A stretch of DNA of 33,239 nucleotides, from positions 1 to 33,239 of the forward strand of contig JBPEXY010000007.1 in assembly GCA_052031065.1 (NCBI GenBank), read 5' to 3'. Both the position numbers and the translations under genes were made by a program. Shown here piece after piece: positions 8,085 to 15,600 of this stretch. Under the pieces are notes generated by a model. That model ran no database searches. It had not been told where the DNA came from and worked only from the letters and a program-made list of their open reading frames with translations. Positions within the stretch are counted from its first letter, which is position 1. Each line of letters opens with the position of its first letter. Source of the DNA: JBPEXY01 sp052031065 (GTDB lineage Bacteria; Pseudomonadota; Gammaproteobacteria; Immundisolibacterales; Immundisolibacteraceae).

Positions 8085-9468
8085 GTTTGCGCTCCGCATT
8101 TGGACTGGCATTTGGACTGGCAGTTTTGCGGTCCAGCTCCGCCCAGGAGCCGGAGGTCATCATCTCCAGCCAGCGCTGATAGAGGCCACGAGCAGCCTTT
8201 TCGCCATACACATACCCAGTATCTCCCGGCAGATCAGGATGACCGGCGGGCGCCGCATTGAGCCCCATTTCCATGTTCAAAGTGGTCTGGCGTGCCTGAT
8301 GACCCCGCAGCACCTTTTGAATTTCAGTCCAGTTCTCGCCATCGTCCTGTTCCAGAATGCCGCCACTGGAGAAGGTGCGCAGTACCGCTTTGCGGTAGGC
8401 CTCTTTAACATTGGCCGGCGCTTTGCGATCGACCAGCGCCCAGGCCCAGACCTCGATCTCATTCGGACCACGAGGATGCCAGACACGCAGGGTGTTGATA
8501 CCGGGTAGAAACGACAGAGTCGGAAAAATGGTCATGTGGGCACCACTCATGCGCTGACCACGCATCTCGCCAAGGCGGGCCACCGCCTCAGGGCCACTGC
8601 TCTGCACGTAATAGCTGGCGGCCTCTTCACCAAGAAGTGGAAACAGAAATTCCGGCGCGTCGAGAAAAAACCCGGTGCCGTGGCCCTGTGGCGCGCTGAA
8701 CTGATGACCTTCCTGCGGCCACCCTGCCTGGGTTGGATCGATATCCGGTGGCAGGCTGGCAATCACCGGGGAGAGGTGGCTGATCGGTGCGTGGTACATG
8801 TCGCTGGCAAACTGCTCAGCGGCAAATTTCCAGTTACAGGGAATCACCCATTTGTGCATCCCGCCGATCACTTCGGTACCGCCGTCGACACGATCCAGAA
8901 AGATATCGAGATACCAGGCCATCTCACCAAGATAGGTTTTCAGGCCTGGCACATCACTATCCCAGCAGCCAAAAACAAGCCCCTTGTAACACTCGATCCG
9001 GGGCACCTTTTTAGGACTCCAGCGCTCGCGATCAACCTTGCCGTAGGCACGCTCTTCGTAGGGCACCTCAACCAGATTGCCACCAATGTCATGGGCCCAG
9101 CCGTGGTAACTGCAGGTAAAGGCTTTGGCATTGCCGGAGTCGGCACGACAAAGTCGCATACCCCGGTGACGACACTGGTTAAGAAACGCCTGCACCGAGC
9201 CATCGGCCTGACGAACCACCAGCACCGGATCTTCGCCCATGTAGGTACTGAAAAAATCGCCGCTGTTCGGAATCTGCGTCTCGTGGGCCAGATAAAGCCA
9301 GCTGCGGGAAAAGATCCGCTCCAGCTCCAGCTGATAAATCGATTCATCCTGGAAAATCAGCGCGTTGAGATAACCTTCGCGACTGTTGACCAGCGACTCC
9401 AGTAACTCATTTTGCTCGTCAGCATTCGACTGATGACCAAAAAGTGGTTCAATGACACGGTTAGCCAT
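8077..9468 (-). CDS. Aromatic ring-hydroxylating dioxygenase, Rieske alpha subunit
   Basis: 463 residues from the ATG at 9468 (MANRV), which has GGGGGAGAGG just upstream; the longer open frame to 9600 lacks family similarity. The Rieske centre is C99-x-H101 and C119-x2-H122 (CRHRG, CSYHGW). The mononuclear iron site is D223-x2-H226-x4-H231 (FASDMYHAPISH), with a later conserved region (HMTIFPTLSFLPG). The length is right for biphenyl/naphthalene-type alpha subunits. The oxygenase would cis-dihydroxylate an aromatic ring using electrons from a ferredoxin and reductase, neither of which is in the window. The C-terminus has a small tandem duplication, ASPN twice, from a 12-base repeat (8099-8122). 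Substrate cannot be read from the sequence. Confidence 0.95.
   Translation of the reverse strand: MANRVIEPLFGHQSNADEQNELLESLVNSREGYLNALIFQDESIYQLELERIFSRSWLYLAHETQIPNSGDFFSTYMGEDPVLVVRQADGSVQAFLNQCRHRGMRLCRADSGNAKAFTCSYHGWAHDIGGNLVEVPYEERAYGKVDRERWSPKKVPRIECYKGLVFGCWDSDVPGLKTYLGEMAWYLDIFLDRVDGGTEVIGGMHKWVIPCNWKFAAEQFASDMYHAPISHLSPVIASLPPDIDPTQAGWPQEGHQFSAPQGHGTGFFLDAPEFLFPLLGEEAASYYVQSSGPEAVARLGEMRGQRMSGAHMTIFPTLSFLPGINTLRVWHPRGPNEIEVWAWALVDRKAPANVKEAYRKAVLRTFSSGGILEQDDGENWTEIQKVLRGHQARQTTLNMEMGLNAAPAGHPDLPGDTGYVYGEKAARGLYQRWLEMMTSGSWAELDRKTASPNASPNAERKHA
8099..8122 (-). repeat. Two tandem copies of a 12-base unit
   Basis: The unit TTTGGACTGGCA occurs twice without change at the 3' end of the dioxygenase alpha gene. 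It keeps frame and adds a repeated ASPN to the protein tail, just before the beta-subunit ribosome-binding site. Confidence 0.85.
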
Positions 9469-9528
9469 TGCCTCTCCCCCCGATTGAAGACAATTTGTTG
9501 CGTGTGCGACCCGGCTAGCGCAACCGCA

Positions 9529-9546
9529 CCTGAACATTCGTTCAGG
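9529..9546. promoter_or_regulatory. Perfect palindrome in the dioxygenase/DUF1415 divergent promoter, candidate TetR-type operator
   Basis: CCTGAAC-ATTC-GTTCAGG is a perfect 7-base inverted repeat with a 4-base centre, placed 61 bases upstream of the dioxygenase ATG and about 95 bases upstream of the divergent DUF1415 gene. On the minus strand a -10-like TAACTAT directly precedes it, so it would cover the transcription start. Palindromes with TGAAC arms and a short centre are typical of TetR-family repressors. The inner GAAC-N4-GTTC also resembles the Gram-positive LexA box, which is not expected here. Confidence 0.5.
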
Positions 9547-9640
9547 ATAGTTAGAGACGCGCACCAATGCAATCGGAACCAGGAAGGGGGCCAACGCCAA
9601 CCAAGCTTAACCTCAAAGTCGGCGCCACGGTAGAGAGCCT

Positions 9641-10252
9641 GTGACCCATGATCCAGCCATGACCCAACCAAATAGACCAGCACCAATTCCCGAGCCTGAG
9701 CAGGTTGTGGCGCAGACGTTGCACTGGCTGGAGTCGGTGGTGATTGGGCTCAATCTCTGCCCATTCGCCAAACAGGAGCTGATCAACCAGCGCATACGAC
9801 TGGTCTGCAGTGCCAGCCGTTCGCCTACTGCACTGCTTGATCAGTTGCACGACGAACTCAGCTTTCTCGATCACCATCTGGAAACTGAAACCACACTGCT
9901 GATTCACCCCGGCACCTTGAACGACTTTGACCGCTACAACCAGTTTCTCCAGCACGTCGATTGGTTAATCGAGTCACACGATTGGGTGGGGGTTTACCAG
10001 GTGGCCAGCTTCCACCCGGATTACCGTTTTGCCGGCACTGGCGACGAAGATGCGGAAAACTACACCAACCGCTCGCCCTATCCAATGCTGCACCTGCTGC
10101 GCGAATCCAGCTTGCAACAGGCCATTGAATCTTACGGCGATACCAGCGCCATACCGACGCGCAACATCGAACTGATGAACGAGCTGGGTACACAACGGCT
10201 GGTCGAGCTGCTCGCCCACTGCATGCAAGGCACTGCTACTGACAACAGCTGA
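9641..10252 (+). CDS. DUF1415 family protein
   Basis: 203 residues from a GTG at 9641 with GAGAG upstream; an ATG at 9659 is the alternative start. The early segment W-L-E-S-V-V-I-GLNLCPFAK, with its invariant Cys-Pro-Phe-Ala, and the later VGVYQVASFHPDYRF and NRSPYPMLHLLRE are the hallmarks of DUF1415, a soluble gammaproteobacterial family of unknown function. There is no signal peptide or membrane segment. It is divergent from the dioxygenase operon and 143 bases before the hydrolase gene, so a role in the catabolic island is not established. The Cys and the FHP motif suggest a metal or catalytic site; that is a guess. Confidence 0.87.
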   Translation: MTHDPAMTQPNRPAPIPEPEQVVAQTLHWLESVVIGLNLCPFAKQELINQRIRLVCSASRSPTALLDQLHDELSFLDHHLETETTLLIHPGTLNDFDRYNQFLQHVDWLIESHDWVGVYQVASFHPDYRFAGTGDEDAENYTNRSPYPMLHLLRESSLQQAIESYGDTSAIPTRNIELMNELGTQRLVELLAHCMQGTATDNS

Positions 10253-10395
10253 AAAACTTTTTCCGGCCAGGCCTTTTTCCCATAACCATTGCGGTTAGAC
10301 TGGCTTTCACTAAAGAGGGGAAAGAGGTAGAGCGTTTCACCGAAACGGGAGATTAGAGCCCGGCATCGGCAACCTACTGCCAGAGGAGGAGGCGC

Positions 10396-11211
10396 ATGGT
10401 GCACAACGAAACAATGGAACAACTTGCCGGTGTTCGCATTAAATTAATGCGTGGCACACCGGATCAGCAACCAGCCAGTAGCGAGCCGCTACTGTTTCTG
10501 CATGGCGCAGGCGGAGCCAGTATCTGGTTACCGTTTATGGAGCAGCTGGCGGGACGGTTCGAATTGCTGGTGCCGGAACACCCCGGCTTTGGCGACTCGG
10601 AAACACCCGACTGGCTAAGCCGGGTCGACGACCTGGCCTACTATTACCTGAATGTGCTGGAACAGTGGGGCATACCGCGCCTGCACCTGATCGGCCACAG
10701 CCTCGGTGGCTGGACCGCCGCGGCACTCGCGGTAAAAGACTGTTCGCGGCTTGCATCGCTGACACTGATCTCTGCTGGTGGCGTACATGTGCGCGGGGTG
10801 CGGCGGATGGACAACTTCCTCGGCAACCCGGAGGAGAACCTGCGTGGTCTGGTCCACGACCAGAAATTTGCCAGCCGACTGCTGGCTATCCCGGTCTCTG
10901 CAGAGGAGCGGGAACGGCAGCTTAAAAACCGCTTTACCACCGCTAAACTGGTCTGGCAGCCGCGCTCTTACGACCCCCATCTGCCGAAATGGCTACACCG
11001 AATCAAGGTGCCCACCCAGCTGATCTGGGGCGAACATGACCAGCTGTTTCCGCCGCGCATCGGCGAGGAGTACGAAAACAGAATCCCCGGCGCCTGCCTG
11101 CATCTGTTGCCGGCATGTGGCCACCTGCCACCAATTGAGAAACCACAGGAAACCGCCGACCTGATTACAGAGTTTGTGCTCGGCAACCGTCAGCAGGGAG
11201 CGCCATCATGA
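10396..11211 (+). CDS. Alpha/beta-fold hydrolase
   Basis: 271 residues, with a very strong AGGAGGAGG before the ATG. The oxyanion segment LFLHGAGG (33-40), nucleophile elbow G-H-S102-L-GG, acid Asp215 in WGEHDQLFP and base His243 in CGHLPP make a complete catalytic triad. The family includes meta-cleavage product hydrolases and esterases; the cap domain (residues about 130-195) does not let me choose a substrate. The stop codon overlaps the ATG of the luciferase-like monooxygenase (ATGA), so the two are translationally coupled. They probably act in sequence, for example Baeyer-Villiger-type oxidation followed by ester or C-C bond hydrolysis; that is inference. A plausible but weak promoter lies near 10288-10315 (TTGCGG, then TAAAGA). 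Confidence 0.9.
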   Translation: MVHNETMEQLAGVRIKLMRGTPDQQPASSEPLLFLHGAGGASIWLPFMEQLAGRFELLVPEHPGFGDSETPDWLSRVDDLAYYYLNVLEQWGIPRLHLIGHSLGGWTAAALAVKDCSRLASLTLISAGGVHVRGVRRMDNFLGNPEENLRGLVHDQKFASRLLAIPVSAEERERQLKNRFTTAKLVWQPRSYDPHLPKWLHRIKVPTQLIWGEHDQLFPPRIGEEYENRIPGACLHLLPACGHLPPIEKPQETADLITEFVLGNRQQGAPS

Positions 11212-12332
11212 AATTCTTTAACTTTCACCTGATGCCCTACGCCGACATCGATCTGAACCTGATTCGCGAACATGGCAGCGCCTGGGTGACCTTCCCCAAC
11301 AGCCACTATGATCCGCAGGTCGGTTCGCAGCTCTACAACCGCTATCTCGACGAGATGGAGTATGCCGACCAGCTCGGCTTTGATGGCGTAGTGGTCAACG
11401 AGCACCATCAGACCGCCTACGGCCTGATGCCCATTCCCGGGGTGATGGCTGGTGCACTGGCGCGTAGTGTGAAACGGGCGAAAATCGCCATTCTCGGTCG
11501 CGCGCTACCGCTGGTGAGCAATCCGCTGACCATCGCCGAAGAGTTTGCCATGCTCGATAACATCACCGAGGGGCGTTTCATCGGCGGTTTTGTGCGTGGC
11601 ATTGGTGCCGAGTATCACGCTTTTGGGGTCAACCCGGCAGAGTCGCTGGCCCGTTTCCAGGAAGCACACGACCTGATTAAAAGAGCCTGGACGGAACCTG
11701 GACCGTTTGAATTTGATGGCGAGTTCTACCACTTCAAATATGTCAATGTCTGGCCGCGGCCCTATCAGCAGCCCTGCATGCCGATCTGGGCACCTTCGCA
11801 GGGATCGGCGGAAACCATCAGCTGGGCTGCCCGCAACCGCTACACCTACTGTCAGACTCTCGGGCCCATCAAATCGGTTGCCGGATTCTTCCAGCAATAC
11901 CGCGACGAAGCCGACCGCTCTGGTTATGAAGCAAGCTGGGACCAGACCGCCTGGTCAACCACGATTTATATAGCGGAAACCGACCAACAGGCGCTGCGTG
12001 AAGCGAAACCCCATGCCGAGGCGATTCAGAACGAGTTTCTGCGTATGCCGCTGGAGATGCTGCTACCACCCGGTTACACCTCACTGGAGTCGTTCAGGAA
12101 AATCCAGCCGGAAATGATCGGCAAGCCACAGACTATCGAATCCCTGAATGATGCCGGGGTGATTATCGTCGGCAGTCCCAACACGGTGCGCGAACGGTTG
12201 GCCGAGTACCAGCAGCTGGCCGGCTTCAACACCGCGCTGGTGAAAACCCAGTTTGGCACCCTGCCGGCGGATATGACCCGCAACAACATGACCGCCATTG
12301 CTGAGGAAATTTTTCCGGCGTTGCAGGGCTGA
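11208..12332 (+). CDS. Luciferase-like (LLM class) flavin-dependent monooxygenase
   Basis: 374 residues, a full-length bacterial luciferase-type TIM barrel. Recognisable segments are the GFDGVVVNEHHQTAYG strand/loop (residues about 63-78), LPLVSNPLTIAEEFAMLDNITEGRFIGGFVRG (about 100-131), and the C-terminal VGSPNTVRERLAEY common to LLM enzymes. These enzymes take reduced FMN made by a separate reductase and insert oxygen into aldehydes, ketones, terpenes or related substrates. No dedicated flavin reductase is adjacent, although a nitroreductase-family protein 2.6 kb downstream could supply FMNH2. The ATGA overlap with the hydrolase gene implies a shared pathway step. Confidence 0.9.
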   Translation: MKFFNFHLMPYADIDLNLIREHGSAWVTFPNSHYDPQVGSQLYNRYLDEMEYADQLGFDGVVVNEHHQTAYGLMPIPGVMAGALARSVKRAKIAILGRALPLVSNPLTIAEEFAMLDNITEGRFIGGFVRGIGAEYHAFGVNPAESLARFQEAHDLIKRAWTEPGPFEFDGEFYHFKYVNVWPRPYQQPCMPIWAPSQGSAETISWAARNRYTYCQTLGPIKSVAGFFQQYRDEADRSGYEASWDQTAWSTTIYIAETDQQALREAKPHAEAIQNEFLRMPLEMLLPPGYTSLESFRKIQPEMIGKPQTIESLNDAGVIIVGSPNTVRERLAEYQQLAGFNTALVKTQFGTLPADMTRNNMTAIAEEIFPALQG

Positions 12333-12480
12333 TGGCTGTGCAGCTCGGCCGGCCGCGGGACACGACTGCTACACTGGGCAGGTTTTAAAAATGGGTGGTT
12401 TTACCGAGTAGATGGTCCGGCCAGCCGGCATCGGGCAAACAACCATCTCCTGAACAATCTCTTTCTCTCAACGACTGAAC

Positions 12481-12783
12481 ATGAACAGCAACCAATTTCC
12501 TTATCTGGCCTGCGCCATTGCCACCGTGTTGATGCTGGTAGCACTGCGTGGCAGCCAACCAGGGGCGGACGGCTCCACCCAACTGCCGCTGCTGACCCTG
12601 TTACTGATCTGCGAGTTTGCTTTCATTGTGACCCTGACGGCGGTCATCACCGGGCTACGCCAGCAGCTACGGGATGGATTTACACTCAAACCTGCCCTGG
12701 CGACCGGTGGCTGTCTGATCTACGCAGTCGGATTTCTGTTGCTTGGCCTGCGGTTCTGGCCAGACGCACCGCTGTCAGGTTAA
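12481..12783 (+). CDS. Small membrane protein, unrecognised
   Basis: 100 residues with three predicted membrane spans: residues about 7-25, 37-58 and 73-92. I do not recognise a family. It lies between the monooxygenase and an MFS transporter gene on the same strand, 70 bases before the latter, and may be co-transcribed. There is no clear ribosome site before the ATG. Upstream, AGATGGT (12410-12416) and ACCATCT (12442-12448) form an inverted repeat around an inner CCGG/CCGG pair, which could fold into a leader hairpin. It is real-gene-like because of its hydrophobic pattern and because it fills an otherwise empty gap. Confidence 0.55.
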   Translation: MNSNQFPYLACAIATVLMLVALRGSQPGADGSTQLPLLTLLLICEFAFIVTLTAVITGLRQQLRDGFTLKPALATGGCLIYAVGFLLLGLRFWPDAPLSG

Positions 12784-12853
12784 TGAACAGGTCCGATAAC
12801 GCCGACCCGCCAATGATGAACAGTATTCAAGCTCACCCCACCAGAAGCTCACG

Positions 12854-14014
12854 ATGCGAACCGGATTAAAACTGTTCGGCTCTGTTTTCCTGTGGAACTT
12901 TGGCCTTGGCGTCAGCCACATAGTGGTACCGCTCTACGCCAGCCATCTCGGGTTTTCGCTGGTGACCATCGGCAGTCTGTTCGCACTACCGGTAGTACTG
13001 CAGTTTGTGCTTGGCCTGCTCAGCGGCGCCACGACTGACCGTTGGGGTGGCCGCCTGACTCTGGTGCTCGCCTGTGCTGCGCCGCTCGCAGGGGCACTGA
13101 TTTTCTCGGTCGCTGATTCGCTGGTGATGATGCTCGCCGGACAGATGGCGATCAGTATTGGTCGAGGTGTGTTTTGGCCAGCATCGCAGTCCATCGCCGC
13201 CGGACTGGAAGGCGAGCGCAGCGTACAGATGGGCCGACTCAATGCCTCAGTTAGTATGGGTCAGATCACCGGCACCGCCGGTGCCGGGGTTCTGCTGGCG
13301 CTGACCAACTTTTATGTGGTGTTTATCAGTTTTGCGCTACTCAATCTGGCCTCACTACTGATCACACTGCTGCTGCCAAACAATCATCAACCCCACGGTG
13401 ACCAGAAGCGAGGGCTGTTCTCCGCCTACGGCCCTCTGCTGCGTACACCGCGAATCTACTATGCGCTGCTGTGCGCTTTTATCTGCGCGCAGCCAGTCTC
13501 TCTCGGACAATCGTTTCTGCCCCTGCTGTTTGAAGCCAATGGTTTCAGTCCCGACCAGATCGGCCCCACCCTGTCATTGCGCGCTGTCGGCGCTACCGCT
13601 GCAGCGCTATTGCTGGCGCGTTTAATCGGCTCTGCCCACGGACCGGCACTGGCTGCGCTGGGGGCGTGTGTACTCGGTATTGGATTGATTGCCACTGCAG
13701 CCACCGCGGATGTCGTCAGCGCAATGGTAATCATGACCTTTATCGGCATTTCAGCGGGCTTGCTACTGCTGTTCTACCAGTTGCTGGTGACCGAACTGTC
13801 GCACGGTGGTAATCGTGGCACGGCGCTGGCCATTGCTGGCTCCGGCTGGAGCGTTTCGCACCTGGTTGCGCCGTTTCTGGTCGGTCTGGTCGCCGACCTC
13901 ACCACCCTGGAACAGGCATTCATGATCTGGGGCGCCGGCATTGTGATATTGGGGCTGCTGATGGTGCCGTTAAACCGTATCACCGCAACTTCACCTGAGG
14001 GTAATGAGGGTTAA
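12854..14014 (+). CDS. MFS transporter
   Basis: 386 residues of strongly hydrophobic sequence consistent with twelve membrane spans. Between spans 2 and 3 is the MFS loop signature GATTDRWGGR (residues about 56-65). A central cytoplasmic loop (about 176-190, NHQPHGDQKR) divides the two six-helix halves. It is probably a proton-driven carrier in the inner membrane. Its substrate cannot be told from the sequence; as a neighbour of catabolic enzymes it may import an aromatic acid or export an intermediate. No clear ribosome site is visible before the ATG. Confidence 0.88.
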   Translation: MRTGLKLFGSVFLWNFGLGVSHIVVPLYASHLGFSLVTIGSLFALPVVLQFVLGLLSGATTDRWGGRLTLVLACAAPLAGALIFSVADSLVMMLAGQMAISIGRGVFWPASQSIAAGLEGERSVQMGRLNASVSMGQITGTAGAGVLLALTNFYVVFISFALLNLASLLITLLLPNNHQPHGDQKRGLFSAYGPLLRTPRIYYALLCAFICAQPVSLGQSFLPLLFEANGFSPDQIGPTLSLRAVGATAAALLLARLIGSAHGPALAALGACVLGIGLIATAATADVVSAMVIMTFIGISAGLLLLFYQLLVTELSHGGNRGTALAIAGSGWSVSHLVAPFLVGLVADLTTLEQAFMIWGAGIVILGLLMVPLNRITATSPEGNEG

Positions 14015-14138
14015 ACCGCAAGCAGGCTGTGAGCTGCTAGAATCAACCGCTCACGAGTCCATAAAAATATAACCGTGCGGCACCCCGCGACTACTGTGGC
14101 TCCCCAGACAATCACTTGCCAGTTAGCGACCCCTTGCC

Positions 14139-14882
14139 ATGAGACCCACCCTTAAACTCGCCCACTGTTCAGATATTCATCTCGATTACGAGTATTTCGG
14201 CGGCGAAAGAAATCTCCATCTACACGATTTTTACCGGGATCTGTTCGGAAAACTGCTGGACGACGTGGTCGCTGCAGCGCCGGATGCGCTATTGCTCGCC
14301 GGGGACCTGTTTGACCACAACCGGGCAGCCCAGGCCACCATTGAATGGGCGATGGAAACCCTCGGCAAGTTGCCCTTTCCGGTGGTGATGATCCCTGGTA
14401 ATCACGACTGCCTGGCGGAGAACGCGATCTACCTGCGCCACGATTTCAACGTCATCCCCAATGTCACCCTGCTGGATCGGGAACATGGCGAGATGGTCGA
14501 GCTGGGTGAATTATCGCTGCAGGTGTGGGGGAAGGGGATGCGTGAACACACTCCTGAGAATCAGCCGCTCCAAGGTATGCCAGCGAAACAACATCACCAC
14601 CACTGGCATGTCGGCATGGGACACGGCATTCCGGTGGCAAATGGCGTTGAGTGTATGAATTCTTCGCCGATCCACGAGGCGCAGATTGATGCCAGCGAAT
14701 TTGATTATCTCGCTCTGGGCCACCTGCATGCGATGCGCGATGTCTCCACCGAAAATACCACCGCATTTTTTTGCGGCGCGCCGGGTCCAATTGTGGACCA
14801 GAACGGTACCTGGCTGTTGACCACTCTTGAGGAAGCGCTACCCCCTCAGGTAGAGCAGCGTCAGTTGGATCTCAACCGTTAA
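14139..14882 (+). CDS. Metallophosphoesterase (calcineurin-like)
   Basis: 247 residues with the full two-metal phosphoesterase signature in order: D12-x-H14 (SDIHLD), GDLFDHN with D56, GNHD with N88/H89, a histidine-rich stretch HHHHWHVGMGHG (about 149-160), and GHLH near 192. The layout is like the SbcD/YfcE-type single-domain phosphoesterases, but there is no SbcC partner, so a DNA-repair role is not indicated. It is soluble and cytoplasmic. It is 36 bases before the nitroreductase gene and likely shares its transcript and terminator. The substrate is unknown. Confidence 0.88.
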   Translation: MRPTLKLAHCSDIHLDYEYFGGERNLHLHDFYRDLFGKLLDDVVAAAPDALLLAGDLFDHNRAAQATIEWAMETLGKLPFPVVMIPGNHDCLAENAIYLRHDFNVIPNVTLLDREHGEMVELGELSLQVWGKGMREHTPENQPLQGMPAKQHHHHWHVGMGHGIPVANGVECMNSSPIHEAQIDASEFDYLALGHLHAMRDVSTENTTAFFCGAPGPIVDQNGTWLLTTLEEALPPQVEQRQLDLNR

Positions 14883-14918
14883 ATTTCATCAGCCTGCATC
14901 ATCAGGAAGGAGCAAAAA

Positions 14919-15536
14919 ATGGAATTTTCAGCCATTGTGGAAAAACGCCGCAGCATCAAGAACTACGACACCAGTGCGACTCTCAGCGACGCGCAGCTGG
15001 AAAAAATTTTCTCAACCACAGTGTTAAGCCCCAGCTCTTTCAACCTGCAACACTGGAGCTTTGTGGTCACCCGTGACCCGGAGCTGAAAAAGGAGCTGCA
15101 GACCGCAAGCTGGGGGCAGCAGCAGGTTGCAGACAGCTCGGCAGTAGTGCTGGTTTGCGGCAAACTGGACGCACATAACGATGTTGCCGAGCTGTGGCCC
15201 GGTATGCCGGATGAGGTGCTGCAAAAAATCGACGGGACCAGCCAGCAGATTTACGGCGGCAGCGAACAGATGCAGCGTGATGAGGCAATTCGCGGCGCCA
15301 GCCTGGCGGCGATGTCACTGATGTATGCAGCCACCGACCAGGGTATCGAAAGCGGCCCGATGATCGGCTTCGACCCGCAGGCAATCAGCACCATCCTGGA
15401 GATCCCCGACAACTTTATTCCCGTCATTATGATCGTTCTCGGCAGCGGAACCGGTGACGAGATGCCCCGCGGTTACCGTCGGCCGCTACAGGAAGTAGTG
15501 AAACTGGAAAAATTCAGCGGTTCCGGTCTCGGCTGA
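14919..15536 (+). CDS. Nitroreductase family protein
   Basis: 205 residues, with AGGAAGGAG before the ATG. The opening segment RRSIKNYD (residues about 10-17), followed by SPSSFNLQHWSFVV (37-50), is the FMN-binding pattern of the NfsB/YodC-type nitroreductase fold. A late PRGYRRPLQEVV matches the FMN-contacting end. Members are FMN homodimers that use NAD(P)H to reduce nitroaromatics, quinones, enones or free flavin. Proximity to the luciferase-like monooxygenase makes flavin reduction an attractive but unproven role. It is the last gene before a strong terminator. Confidence 0.92.
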   Translation: MEFSAIVEKRRSIKNYDTSATLSDAQLEKIFSTTVLSPSSFNLQHWSFVVTRDPELKKELQTASWGQQQVADSSAVVLVCGKLDAHNDVAELWPGMPDEVLQKIDGTSQQIYGGSEQMQRDEAIRGASLAAMSLMYAATDQGIESGPMIGFDPQAISTILEIPDNFIPVIMIVLGSGTGDEMPRGYRRPLQEVVKLEKFSGSGLG

Positions 15537-15560
15537 ACGAGCGCGGTAACCTCCGTCTAG

Positions 15561-15586
15561 AAAAGCCGGCGATCGCCGGCTTTTTT
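15561..15586. terminator. Bidirectional intrinsic terminator
   Basis: A perfect 24-base palindrome of AAAAGCCGGCGA and its complement, with T-runs on both strands. It separates the convergent nitroreductase and E2 genes and can end both transcripts. Confidence 0.92.
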
Positions 15587-15600
15587 AATCCCCGAAGCCA

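Noticed and set aside
8536..9405. 289-codon open frame on the plus strand opposite the dioxygenase alpha gene
   Set aside because: The opposite strand carries complete Rieske and iron-site motifs; this frame shows no family pattern.
9531..9544. GAAC-N4-GTTC as a LexA (SOS) box
   Set aside because: That form belongs to Gram-positive LexA; gammaproteobacterial LexA uses CTGT-N8-ACAG, and the neighbours are catabolic genes.
9469..9600. N-terminal extension of the dioxygenase alpha frame
   Set aside because: It would cover the palindrome and promoter region and has no family similarity; the ATG at 9468 has a strong ribosome site.
14139..14882. sbcD DNA-repair nuclease subunit
   Set aside because: Too short for SbcD and no sbcC follows; only the generic metallophosphoesterase motifs are supported.
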